Part shown: positions 11,270 to 20,733 of the stretch, piece by piece
Position numbering within the stretch: the first letter of the stretch is position 1
Layout: each line of letters starts with the position of its first letter
Assembly (NCBI GenBank): GCA_900660155.1
Contig: CABFPE010001099.1
Span: 19,280 to 83,279, forward strand
DNA length: 64,000 nucleotides
Source of the DNA: Hofstenia miamia
Lineage: Eukaryota > Xenacoelomorpha > Acoela > Hofsteniidae
Reading direction: 5' to 3'
Program-made: the position numbers and the translations under genes
Notes under the pieces: generated by a model
The model's input: the letters and a program-made list of their open reading frames with translations, nothing else
What the model was told of the DNA's origin: nothing
Database searches by the model: none

Positions 11270-11830
11270 ATTTATGTCTTAAAAAAACACCTACCTATTT
11301 AACTTTTCACACCAATTTCTGAATCTAAATTAGATATTGAAGGAAATAATCACAAATAAAAGTTATAAAAATTCTACCAAGTTGCTTTTTTTCTACAATT
11401 TGAATTTAATGCGAATTATCAATGCTTAAAAGAAGCATTAATACATTTAGCTAAATATATATGACATAAATAAATATTATAATTTTGAATATAGCCCTAT
11501 CTGATATAATTTCATTTATTTAGTCTTAATAATAGTTTTTGCGATATGATTCAAATAATTCAAAGAATTAACCAATGTATTTATTGTCAAATAGAAGTAG
11601 CCACTATTTCATAAAAGCACGGATAACACTTGAAAAAAAGTCCAGAAATGTCTAACTTGGATTTCTTGAATCCCTGGTTGAATTATTCAAATTTCTTGAT
11701 TGTTGAATCAAGTCAGCTTTTTGTTTTTTCTGCCGCTTCAAATGATAACTTCTAAGAATTTCCCTCATTTGAACAATCTTTGTGTTTTTCATAATATCAC
11801 AGGTGCAACCAGCTTTCTTCTGAGGAGGGG
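11270..11830 (+). repeat. K block, diverged copy, U1
   Basis: Matches the U2 K blocks loosely through ttcacaccaatttctgaat (11312), gcttaaaagaagcatt (11425) and ttctgccgcttcaaatgat (11728). Frames of 79 and 87 codons here are short and unit-specific. Confidence 0.5.
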
Positions 11831-11837
11831 AATTATT

Positions 11838-11860
11838 ACATATATATATATATATATATA
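11838..11860. repeat. (TA)n tract beside G-rich segment
   Basis: Short TA tract found only in U1 within the sequence available, immediately left of the G-rich segment. Confidence 0.85.
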
Positions 11861-11861
11861 C

Positions 11862-11918
11862 AAGGGCGCCGCGAGGGGGCAAGGGGGGCAAGGGGTGCAG
11901 CTGCTTCCCCCTTTCAAG
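11862..11918 (+). repeat. G-rich segment, U1 only
   Basis: The most GC-rich short stretch in the window: gggcgccgcgagg, then G runs of five, six and four separated by caa, then tgcagctgcttccccc. It could fold into a G-quadruplex. Segments of this kind occur at ends of some hAT-type nonautonomous elements, but no matching second end was found. U2 lacks it. Confidence 0.5.
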
Positions 11919-11919
11919 T

Positions 11920-12203
11920 CGAATATTTTGTATAAAATTTACAATCTAAAAATTAAAGCATAAAACGTATATAATGACGAGGAAATTTAAGCATTATTCA
12001 ATCAAAGATCTTCTATTTTTGTTTCTTTGTTTTTTTTTGTTTTGAACTACATTTAATGGATTTGTTGTTTTTGTTATAAATTACATTACTTCCAACCTGT
12101 TGCAAACTTCCTCTGCTTTAATCATTACATACAAAATTTAGTTTAGTAAAATTAAATCGAACATGATTGGTTTTGGAACGCCCATTAAGTAAATCGAGCT
12201 TTC
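11920..12203. other. AT-rich tract, U1-specific, nothing recognised
   Basis: Stretch between the G-rich segment and the joint at 12204 where U1 and U2 become alike. No frame, RNA or repeat recognised. Confidence 0.5.
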
Positions 12204-12490
12204 ATTTTGAACACAGTACATGTTACACATGTTAGTGATAGAATTGCTAAAATAATAATAGGGGTGGCAATAAAGGAAGAGGTTCTAATAATGTTAGATT
12301 ATTTTAGAGGTTGATGCAGTTAGTAGCAGTAAACCAGACAAGCTCATACTGTGTGATTTACACAACACGCAGCCCTGGTTGAACGTATTTATGAGATGCT
12401 AGAGGAAAACTGTGGAACACAGTCAACGAGAAACATAGTTTCTTAGCCAGCCTTAATAATGGCTGTATAGGGTTAGGTGAAAAATGGTTT
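12204..12490. other. Moderately GC-rich stretch, possible coding relic
   Basis: Higher GC than its surroundings. One plus frame around 12366-12443 reads HAALVERIYEMLEENCG before a stop, which looks protein-like but is too short to place. U2 carries the same at 32591-32877. Confidence 0.25.
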
Positions 12491-12800
12491 GTCTTAATAA
12501 TAACACTTACCCTTTTAAAGTTTGCACCAACTTCTGAATATATATATATGCCATTGAAGGAAATATTGACAAATAAAAAGTTACATAATTTCTAATAAGT
12601 TGCTTTTGTTTTTCTACACTTTTATATTATTTGGCTTTCTAATTCTTAAAAGAAGCTTCAATACATTTAGCTAAATTTATGCCATAAATAAAACATTATA
12701 ATTCATAATATAGCCCTATTTGTTAAAATTTCATTTATGGAGTGTTAATAATTTTTGGGAATCGCATCTGTTTTAATGAATTTAATTCCTTAAAATTTAG
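12490..12800 (+). repeat. K block, second diverged copy, U1
   Basis: Third K-like stretch of the unit, with tttctaataagttgctttt (12587) and gcttaataca-type text. U2 has an equivalent at 32877-33187. Confidence 0.5.
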
Positions 12801-13109
12801 TTCGAGCGAAAATGTTATTTATTAATTTCTAAGAAGAGAGAGACATATACCAAAATGATATAATTCTATGATATTTCAAAAGGTGGTGGTTTGAAGCAAA
12901 GCTTTATATCTTAAGCATTAATGTTAATGAAAATTAATATATCGATTGGAAGGAATTAACAAATGAACTGTGATTTATGAATCCATGAAAACTTTTATTT
13001 GTTGTGTTGATGAAAGGGCGTTTGTTGCAGAATAGAACCTTTTTGAATCAAATCTATTTGGTATATTTGCAAATTATGTATATTAGCGTAATTTACAATA
13101 TAATAGAAA

Positions 13110-13179
13110 AGATTCGTGGTGTAAGCAACACATCCGTACATATGTATGGAAGAGTGTAGGTTCGAATCCTACCGAATCT
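13110..13179 (+). tRNA. tRNA-like structure (pseudogene or SINE head), U1
   Basis: A 70-base cloverleaf: acceptor agattcg/cgaatct fully paired, D stem gtgt/acac with a five-base loop, anticodon stem tccgt/atgga with one G-T pair and an eight-base loop, and T arm gtagg-ttcgaat-cctac fully paired. The B box ggttcgaatcc fits the RNA polymerase III consensus exactly; the A box fits only in its first eight bases. The D loop lacks the GG pair and the anticodon loop has the wrong size, so the identity cannot be read. A working cytosolic tRNA is unlikely; a tRNA-derived relic fits better. Confidence 0.55.
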
Positions 13180-13189
13180 TTATCGGAAA

Positions 13190-13216
13190 CACGAAACAAT
13201 ATTCTACTATTTCGTG
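13190..13216 (+). other. Short hairpin after the tRNA-like structure
   Basis: cacgaaa and tttcgtg pair over seven bases with a 13-base loop, starting ten bases after the tRNA-like end. U2 keeps it at 33577-33603; one base change lies in the loop, not in the stem. Confidence 0.4.
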
Positions 13217-13348
13217 ATTGCATTTAGGAAACCAAGTTATATATTTGAGAACCAATTAGAATTGCTGAAAAAACTATATAATTTCACTAAGGTTTCATAA
13301 TATGTCACAACCTTTCACAAAAAATTAATTAAAACTTTTCCGTAAAAT

Positions 13349-13417
13349 TGGACACACTGGATTTGAACCAATAACATCTCAAAAAATTGAGTGTGATCCC
13401 AATTTAACCAGTGTTCA
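13349..13417 (-). tRNA. Second tRNA-like structure, opposite strand, U1
   Basis: On the minus strand: acceptor tgaacac/gtgtcca with one mismatch, A box tggttaaattgg matching TRGYNNARNNGG throughout, a D stem of three pairs in four, a shortened anticodon region (ctcaattttttgag), and T arm attgg-ttcaaat-ccagt paired with one G-T. The B box ggttcaaatcc is perfect. The poor anticodon arm marks it as a pseudogene or tRNA-derived repeat. It converges with the plus-strand structure 170 bases away. Confidence 0.45.
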
Positions 13418-13789
13418 AATAAGCATCAAATAAATTCAATTTCATACATTGGAAATTCACAAAGATTTGGCTATTACGTTTTTATGTATTTAATTATCTC
13501 AAAATATTTTAATAGATTGCTGAATGAAAGTTTAATCTTATTTCAAAATTCAAGATGAACTTAATTATCTCAAGATTTCAGAATAGGTTGCTTAATGCAG
13601 TATAACTCTAATTTAAGAATTTACATAATTTTTGAAAAGATGAACTTATTTACTGGGCAATTAAATTTTGAATATCATCAATATCATTAAAAAATGCCTA
13701 AAATGCTTGAAAATTTATATGATATCAATAAATATATAGCATGACTTGAGGAGTCTTTTTTATAATTTGATCAAACAAAAACTCTTTTG

Positions 13790-15115
13790 ATTGAAAGGTG
13801 GAAGAAATTGAAAAGCTATTAGATATACTTCAAGAGAATAGAAAAAAATTTCTATATGCAGTAAGCAAGGTTTTCCTAAATGAACTTATAATTAGCCCAA
13901 TGAAAAGTTAGAAACACGGTAATAAACAAGGGTAGACGTGGGCTCGGTATATCCGCTTGGGTTAGGTACAAGTGCTTAAGACTTTGAGAGGAGAGTGTGA
14001 TGTTAATTATCTTAAAGAAGGAGGTACATTATATTTTTCATTGGCCATTATCAATAGTTTAATATGGAATGGCATCCCATGATAGGGATGCAACTTTAAT
14101 TATATTTGAGAAAAAATTTCAAAAAAACAACATTGTGGTTAGTCCTTTTTAAGTTGATGTCACATGTGAAAGCACATAAATATATTAAAAATCTGCACGT
14201 TCCTGAGTCAAGTTACAAATCTAGCCCAAGAGGTTGTTTGTGTAAAATTTCTTCAAAAAGCTTAGTGAAATATAGAAGGCTGTTAAGTTACTAATTACAA
14301 CATTGTGATTAGTCCACTTAAGTTGACTTCACCCTTGAAAGCGTAAACATATTAGGATTCTGCCCGTTCCTGAGTAGGGGCACAAACCTCGCCTACGAGG
14401 TTGTTTTGTAAAATTTGTTTAAAAAGCTTAGTGAAATATGGAGGGCTTCTAAGTTACTAATCATCATAGCTGCTCCTAAAAGAATTGTTGATGCTAGAAA
14501 AGATAAAGGAAAAAAGTTTTTGACAATGAAATTGCAATTTGTTTTGATAGTGGTGAAGATATTTATTTAAAATAGAATGAAGAATCTGACGGAAATACAA
14601 GTAAATGTTTTCAACAGAAATTTAATGCTCTGTTTCGCATCAAGCTTTGCCGTTCTCTATGTATAAAAAGTAAATTTTGTAGCAGATAATATGCAATATT
14701 TCAGGCAGTTCGAGCTTACGCTTGCACTATGGATTATTTGTGACCAAGATGCACACACGATGAGGACTCTGATTGAAATAATAAAGAAATAACCAAATCC
14801 ACACAGAATGAAATCCTTCCTATCATTGAACATTTACAAGCACCGAAATTATTAGTTTGAATTTCACGTTTATTTTCATGAACAAAGCTGCTATCTTGCT
14901 TGCAAACAGACAAAATGTCGATAAGTTCTTCAATAGAAAAATCCGCACATTTTTCAAAATAACTTTTTCTATTAGCATTATTGCCAAATTTTTTCACAAA
15001 AAACTCAATAAAACTTTTCAGTAGCCATTCAGTGAAAGATTTTCAACATTAGCATGTTTGGCACAACTAACAATATCCATTAGTGAAGATGGCTCCATCA
15101 GTTCTACATGAACTA
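13790..15115 (+). repeat. Relic module R, copy D (U1)
   Basis: Longest copy, in the same order as copy A: agagaatagaaaaaaatttc (13828), gtagacgtgggctcgg (13931), atcccatgatagggatg (14073), ctgcacgttcctgagtc (14192), and cagtagccattcagtgaaag near 15018. The middle is duplicated in tandem (14130-14290 and 14295-14450, both with gttcctgagt). A plus frame near 14540-14690 reads DSGEDIYL and ESDGNTSKCFQ with a stop shared with copy A. Confidence 0.65.
14734..14997 (-). pseudogene. 87-codon minus-strand frame in R copy D (unrecognised)
   Basis: A product with several Cys (KCADFSIEELIDIL, SVCKQ, GACKC), opening with GTG. Upstream in frame the reading continues as KSFTEWLLKSFIEFF to about 15040 before a stop. 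R copy A holds a matching but interrupted stretch (1058-1300) with no indels over about 160 bases. Early differences fall mostly on third positions (gag/gaa, gcc/gcg, aaa/aag), later ones on all positions. This suggests a decayed exon more than a working gene. No family recognised. Confidence 0.3.
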
Positions 15116-16500
15116 GAATGATCCCTGTGAAAGTTTCTAAATTTAGAAAACATGCTGAAGTTTAATCGAAATATATACAATTTTTTAGTTGTATATAAAC
15201 CAGACTAAACTGCAACTTTTAGCATGATAAGATATACATTCATGATGCAAGTTCACACTTGCATGAGAGTTTCTATAAATCAATGATTTTATCAATCTTG
15301 ATTCACTCATCTCCTGTATGGTTTCCATCATTTTGCGATGTCTCACTTTCGTGACAATTTTCCAGGAAGATGTACTAAGTGGATTTTAAAAACTATCTCA
15401 TTATAATCATAGACTTATTGCTCTAAGTTTGATTCCAATATCTCTTTTGTGCAATACAAAGTTATGCTTTCTTGATATGCTTCTAAAAGAATCGAACAAA
15501 CTTTGCCGCAAGGCCAAAGCTTTTTTCAAGGGTCTATTTCGGTGGTTATTCTTAAACAGCTTGTCTTTTTTTTTAAAATAGAAACTATTTTCATTAATTT
15601 TCAAGTACTTTTCCCAAAGCCTTTGAGGAAATTTACAAATTGTTAGTGAATGGTCACACATGAAATGGAAAAAATTTGAACAAAGCTGCTTTGAAATACC
15701 TGATGTAATTGAAAACCTAAGTAGTTTTTTATGATAACTCATATTTATTGAAATTTATTCAAATTGTTCCCAAAATTAAGAATCAAATAATCATGATTTC
15801 TAAAGCACATAGAATTATCAGCTAATACTTAAATATTTTTTAACAGATCATTGCACCTATAATGCTAATAACAAATCAGAGTTTTAAATCGTAAATGAAA
15901 ATTGAGACACTTCTCAATTGTGTTGTTTTTTTTTTCAGAATTATGAGTGCTTAACATACTTAACATATTCCTTAGGAAATCATTATAATTTTAGAAAAAA
16001 ATTTCCTGAGTAATTTACGTTATTCTACTCGTTTTTCAAAGCTTATTAATTCTAAGAAATTCATTTATCGGCAATGATAATTCATTTCAAGTTTGAAAAC
16101 CGTTATCCACATTTTCAAATAATATTCCTCAAGCTTTTTAAAAAATTTGGAAATCATGAGGCATGGAAATATCTATTGGCGAATTTGCTCAAACATGATG
16201 TTGGAAATTTGTACTAAAGCTTATTGCTTTGGTTGAAGTACTTGAAAACTCCGATTTTCAAAAACGATTTAAGATAATCTTCATGTAATTCTATGCTTTG
16301 GGCAAAGGCATGCCGTAATGAGACCGTTATTTTAAAATGTCAATGAAATTTTAGACCCTTTTATATTCTATGTTGCCTTCCGGTTTTGCATATCATTATT
16401 CGTATGTTAACAATGAGCATTTAATTGAATGAAAGCCCGAATTGCTTAAGGAGAGAATGCTACTTATTACTTTACAGGTTTTCATAAAATTTAGCTACCC
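15116..16500. other. AT-rich tract with two stretches unlike U2, no gene seen
   Basis: Compared with U2 (35503-36875) the stretches 15872-16020 and about 16095-16410 do not match, yet each is replaced by almost the same length (36250-36405 and 36475-36790). A 111-codon minus frame (15407-15742) is cut to 89 codons in U2 by a small replaced tract, so coding is unlikely. Confidence 0.6.
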
Positions 16501-16511
16501 ATTTAAAGCTG

Positions 16512-16751
16512 TTTGACACTACAATGGATTGCAAACTTAACTGGCACATCCACGTTACCAAAATTTGTAGAAAACCATTCCAAAATTTTTCTATTTTGAG
16601 AAGCATTGGTAACACTGTTCTATGTCAATTTTTGTGTCAGCTATTTCTATTTACGATCATTGGAACCTTCCAGTGTATCTTGACAAGAAAATTCAAATGT
16701 TTTGCAAATAAAATATTTCAGAGTGACGATGAAGTAATTATTAAATTTTAA
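16512..16751 (+). pseudogene. Non-LTR retrotransposon (LINE) reverse-transcriptase fragment, U1
   Basis: The 75-codon frame from 16524 begins MDCKLNWHIHVTKICRK and continues FQNFSILRSIG. This fits the stretch just after the catalytic part of the reverse transcriptase of jockey/CR1-like LINEs, where a (L)D-KL-W--H(I/V) motif is followed by K----I--LR. In-frame codons before the ATG (FDTT) extend the match slightly. The rest (CQFLCQLFLF) fits the hydrophobic stretch that follows. No catalytic motif, endonuclease or poly-A tail was found, so only a fragment of the protein remains. Confidence 0.45.
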
Positions 16752-17384
16752 AGACATGATAAAGCTATTAAGCTATTCCTTCAAATGGCTGTGATTTCTA
16801 GTCATCAACTACATCATTTATTCTCTCCAGTTTCACTTAGGTCTGGTAAGTTTTTATTCCTTATACAGCATCAGTCCAAAGAGCGCAGCAATTTTTTTAT
16901 ATTATGTTGCCATTTGTAAATTTTATTTTATTTTATAAGTAATCGTATGCATCTATCTATCAATTTTGCTCCAATTATTTTGTAGATTAGTAAGTGCCTT
17001 AATATTATTTGTTGCTTACGCCTGCTACAGTCTCTAAGTTTTTATTCTAACAGAGTTACAAAAGTGGCCGATAATATTCACAAGAATACAAAGATAAGCA
17101 CTAGGTAAAAAGTTAGCAGAATTAAGAAGAAGGTTTATAAATGTCTATGGGAAGTATTTGAAAATATAACTAAAGTAACTAAATATACTATAAAACATAC
17201 TACCATTTTAATTTTTGCAATTATTGTCACTATATTATTATTTCTTGCATTATGCAATTAAAGTCATTTGCTACTACTACTACAGTAAAAAGTTAAAAAA
17301 TTAATGAAAATCTTTAAGAACTTCGAAGATGTTTGACTTCTTATATTTTTTCTTAAGTCTTTCACATTAACAATTGTAAATAAA
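16752..17384. other. AT-rich tract, nothing recognised
   Basis: Between the LINE fragment and the GC-rich island. It may hold further decayed LINE 3' sequence, but no motif supports this. U2 equivalent 37127-37759. Confidence 0.5.
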
Positions 17385-17471
17385 ACGCCACTCGACCTGA
17401 CTCGGCCCGTCTGGGGGTGATCCGCATCCCGTCAGGGTATCCAGTAGTTTTACCCAATTCGCCCTGCGGGA
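17385..17471. repeat. GC-rich island with cccg motifs, U1
   Basis: ctcgacctgactcggcccg, gggggtgatccgcatcccg and cgccctgcggg stand out in AT-rich DNA. Motif style resembles the cccgaccc element at 9556-9831, so this may be a second, diverged member. A 63-codon minus frame over it (17362-17553) is unrecognised. Confidence 0.4.
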
Positions 17472-18047
17472 GAAAATTATTTGGTAAAGAATCGTTTTTT
17501 CCTTCATTTTCAGTTGCAGAAACAAAATGAATGAAGGTAGTTATTTCTGCCATTGGTTTTAGCCTACTTCATTATCTGAGAAGAATTTGGAAACTTTTCC
17601 AAGCATGCGATTTTTCAGTTAAAAATGAATAAAATAGATACTTCGGCTCAAAAATTCAGATCAGATGACAAATTGACTTGGTAAGAACTAGAGACATGTG
17701 CAAATCTGTACGAAATTTTACAAAAGTAGTTAAAGAAGTTAACAATAGCTCCTGAATATTTTCTATAGTTACTAAATGTAAGCTAAAAACGATTTATGTT
17801 CAAAACAAAGGGCTAGCAGATTAAACCATAAAATGAAGTCTGCAATCGGCCAACAGAATTGTTTGAGTGACTATAAATATTCACCATAGATACCTCGAAA
17901 TCATCCTTTGGTTAACATTATTACAATCTTTTGCAGCAGAACATCAAAATTTTCTACCTGATATAAACCGTTTCACCAACCATCGTAATTGGGCAAACAG
18001 CATGAAAATTAAACAACTTTCGCTAAAATGAGATTGATCAAAATTGA
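17472..18047. other. AT-rich tract, nothing recognised
   Basis: No frame, repeat or RNA structure recognised. U2 equivalent 37847-38422. Confidence 0.5.
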
Positions 18048-18345
18048 ATGATGATGCAACACTTAAAGGATCAAAATGCTGCACTTCAAAAAGTTTGGCA
18101 ATATGCTAAAAATAATAGGTCAATGGAAGATTCCCTTGAGTTTTCAGACAAAAATATTGAAATGTATGCTCCATTTCCTCTTGGGGATGGGCGTTGAAGT
18201 GAATCAGTGGATATACCATCGTCTGCCGAGTACAACTGAAATGCGAATGATTGGAAATCAACCTCTTGCAATTCGAAAAATTGCCTTGGTTTGAGCAATT
18301 CGTTTTCAGTGCAGTTGTTAATGAATTCTATTGACAAATAAATAT
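18048..18345 (+). pseudogene. Protein-like relic of unknown origin, U1
   Basis: One plus frame starting at ATG codons (18048) reads HLKDQNAALQKVWQYAKNNR, then MEDSLEFSDKNIEMYAPF and PLGDGR up to a stop at 18195. Beyond it the same frame goes on as SESVDIPSSAEYN and NANDWKS with further stops. Amino-acid use is balanced, unlike the Phe/Ile/Lys bias of random frames here, which suggests a decayed exon or transposase piece. Frames of 72 (plus) and 96 (minus) codons overlap it. No family recognised. Confidence 0.3.
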
Positions 18346-18479
18346 TGAAGAGTAAGATAATTAATTTTAGCTTCAATAGTTAAATGTGAGCGTTTAATCA
18401 ACTCGAAAAATGGGCAAAGGTATATTTATGTCCATGCAAATCAGGAACTGATCAAGGGAAATAGGCACCATTATAATCT

Positions 18480-18713
18480 ATTCAATTTTACAATATTCAA
18501 TTAATGATACCTTCCTCGAAAGATTTGGCAGGTTTTGAATAACAAATGTATCAGTAAATTAAAAACTTTCTCATTATTATTTAAAGTTTCAATTTTTAGA
18601 TAAGTAGACAATGCCATCACTAGATGAAAGTCCGAAGGAGCTAGGTCTGGACTATAGGATGGATGTGCTAATATACAGTATCTAATTAACAATTTTAAAT
18701 TAACCCTAACCAT
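18480..18713 (-). mobile_element. mariner transposase C-terminal relic, U1
   Basis: The minus-strand frame 18713-18501 contains HPSYSPDLAPSDFHL (about 18665-18620), the signature around the last catalytic Asp of DD34D mariner transposases, followed by LKIETLNNNEKV, which fits the usual stretch after it. Near 18520 the reading shifts: the neighbouring frame gives PAKSFEEGIIN, which fits the K-P--FYE-GI--L--RW end of the family. At least one frameshift is therefore present. The N-terminal DNA-binding part, the first two catalytic Asp and both inverted terminal repeats were not found, so this is a dead fragment of about a fifth of the gene. Confidence 0.85.
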
Positions 18714-18853
18714 TTGAACATTGAAATTAAATTAATTCAAATGAATAAAATAATAATTCAGATAAACGAAAAACATATTAAGTTGCTAAGAACCAATATA
18801 TAAAACAAAAATCGCTTATTTATACTTAATTATGGGCACTGACATACGAAAGT

Positions 18854-19074
18854 AGAGACATGGAAGAATGTTCCCCCGTCAGGTTTTCAAATTTGATTTT
18901 GGAATGTTAAAAAAAATTTTTCTGTAAAAAAATTGAAAAATTTTAAATCTAAAATCGTGAAATGCATTTTAAGGGACAATTTTAGCAAAGGTTTTTAAAA
19001 ATGTTACCAGGGATTCCCTCTGCCTAAGAGCATAACTAAGACGTCCCTCGTCAGAAAATCCTGCGTACGTCTCT
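18854..19074. mobile_element. Possible MITE-like segment, U1
   Basis: Ends agagacat (18854) and acgtctct (right, to 19074) are roughly inverted, and cccccgtcag (18873) is repeated directly as ccctcgtcag (19045). The right end aaaatcctgcgtacgtctctg resembles hAT-type nonautonomous element ends. No target-site duplication was seen and the inverted repeat is short, so this is tentative. Confidence 0.22.
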
Positions 19075-20537
19075 GATTAACCTGAATCCGGCTGAATTAA
19101 ATTGACAACCTAATTTTATTTGAAATGCTGTGAGTACACTCTTATTGCAAGTGATTTATACTAAATCAACAGTAAAATGCAGATTTTTGTCGTAATGTTC
19201 ACATTAATTGCATCATGTTATAACTAAATCTGAAAATAGATTGTTTTTCAGATCGTTAAGTCTATGACAACTATTAAATTTTTTTAAAGTCAGTCATTAT
19301 TCAAAGTTGCTTTTGGGAAGTTGGTGGTATAAAAGTCTCAGTTAATTCAAAGAAAATGATAAAAGTTTTTTCTTTTTTAAAATATTCAAATTACGTGAAT
19401 TTACATCTCAATTAGACATAATCGAAATAATCGATTTCCATATTTTTATTAGAAGTGGCTAAGTCTTTTGATTAATAATAACCAGAGAAGCTTTCCTTAA
19501 AGTTGAAAACGTGACTTTCCGTGGTTTTCTAAACAATTTGAGTAATATTCAAAAATCCTTGTTAATTTAATTCGTAGTTTAGTTTAATTACTAGACATAT
19601 TTATTGGCATCAGTCTGTCTTAGTATAATAGAACATCATCTTCAAATAATGAGCGTAAATTATCCTTCACAATTCATAGACGTCTTCCCCTCATACTTAT
19701 TAAGTAAACCACTGAAATAAAATTATATCATCATGCACATACAATTTAAAAGTTAAAATGAAACATATCAAGAAATCTCTGCTTGTTATTGCGTATTTGT
19801 GACGTCATTTAATCAATTCACTTTGTCACAAATTCAAATTTGAGGTTTAAATATTGTATTACATTCGAGATTTAGTTGTAATACATTTAGTGATACATAG
19901 CTAAAACTATTGATCTCAATTTTAAATTTGACTATTTTATTATAAGTGGTAAGGCAAAGCGTTCTGGCCAATCTTTCAGTATAAAATGTGTAGAAAAAAT
20001 CTATATTTCGAAATTATGTAAAGAATAAATCAATACTGGTACCAATTTTAAAAACGTCAAGAAAGGAAATACAAAACTAAACAAAACACAGAATATTTTC
20101 AAATAAAAGCTAAAGCAAGTTTATTGCTAAAGTGTATATAATTCTACAAACTAACACATGACAAATACTTACAAAACTCTTTTCATACCTTTCTGGACAT
20201 TAGATTAGAACTATTGTGAAAAATCACGTTTTATTGAAGTAGATGCTAGATTTCAAATAATTAAATCAACTGTTGTCACTGAAATCATGCAAAAGAATCA
20301 CACAAATGAGTTCAGAGAGTTGGTAAAGCCGAAATCTTCCTCAGCGTTTCACTGAGGAAAGTCAGCCCCAGCTACAGCCGCCGGGCAACATGGCAGGGAT
20401 CTTGTGAGTCAAAGATAATGCTCATCAACCAACACTTTTCTCTTACCACACCTGCCTCTAACTGCTGGATATGATTAGCAAGCTCACAGCGATGAGTGGC
20501 AATTACTTTCCTCACTTGGCTTTCTATTATTGTGTGT
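19075..20537. other. AT-rich tract up to the next unit, no gene seen
   Basis: A GC-richer patch lies at 20360-20470 (cagccccagctacagccgccgggc), just before the minisatellite. The minus-strand frames starting in the minisatellite run into it. U2 equivalent 39450-40912, with small changes at 40716-40740. Nothing else recognised. Confidence 0.5.
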
Positions 20538-20733
20538 AATTTTAATAATTTCACTATCACAAACATTAATTTTAGTAATTTTAGTATCACAAACATTAAT
20601 TTTAATAATTTCAGTATCAGGAATAATAATTTTAGTAATTTTAGTATCACAAATATTAATTTTAATAATTTCAGTATCACAAACATTAATTTTAATAATT
20701 TCAGTATCACAAACAATAATTTTAATAATTTCA
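20538..20733 (+). repeat. 30-bp minisatellite, U2
   Basis: Six full 30-base monomers and one partial. Two monomers carry the variant ttttagtaattttagt, which is phased differently from U3. Overlapping open frames of 87 to 120 codons here are by-products of the period-30 repeat. Confidence 0.93.

Larger units (their letters stand above)
1..20537 (+). repeat. Tandem segmental-duplication unit U1 (type A, left edge cut)
   Basis: First of four units of a tandem array with a period near 20.4 kb. Matching landmarks recur in U2 about 20375 to 20473 bases further on, for example the 30-bp minisatellite end (271 and 20732), the R-C module, the 137-codon frame (8456 and 28927), the tRNA-like structure (13110 and 33497) and the mariner relic. 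The first 11.1 kb matches U4 almost base for base at an offset of 52830 to 52840. Type A units carry two H blocks, the 4066-4830 segment in one orientation, and a 4831-5540 stretch missing from type B. The unit edges are set arbitrarily at the minisatellite; the true duplication breakpoints are not visible. Confidence 0.93.

Noticed and set aside
14540-14690. Coding exon with DSGEDIYL and ESDGNTSKCFQ in R copy D
   Set aside because: Comparison with copy A shows substitutions at all codon positions and a shared in-frame stop, so no protein selection is evident.
15407-15742. 111-codon minus-strand frame
   Set aside because: Shortened to 89 codons in U2 by a small replaced tract, no recognised family, biased composition.
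18700-18712. taaccctaacc, telomere-like
   Set aside because: Fewer than two repeat units; not a telomeric array.
20538-20733. CRISPR-like direct repeats
   Set aside because: The 30-bp units adjoin each other without unique spacers and lie in eukaryotic DNA; no cas genes.
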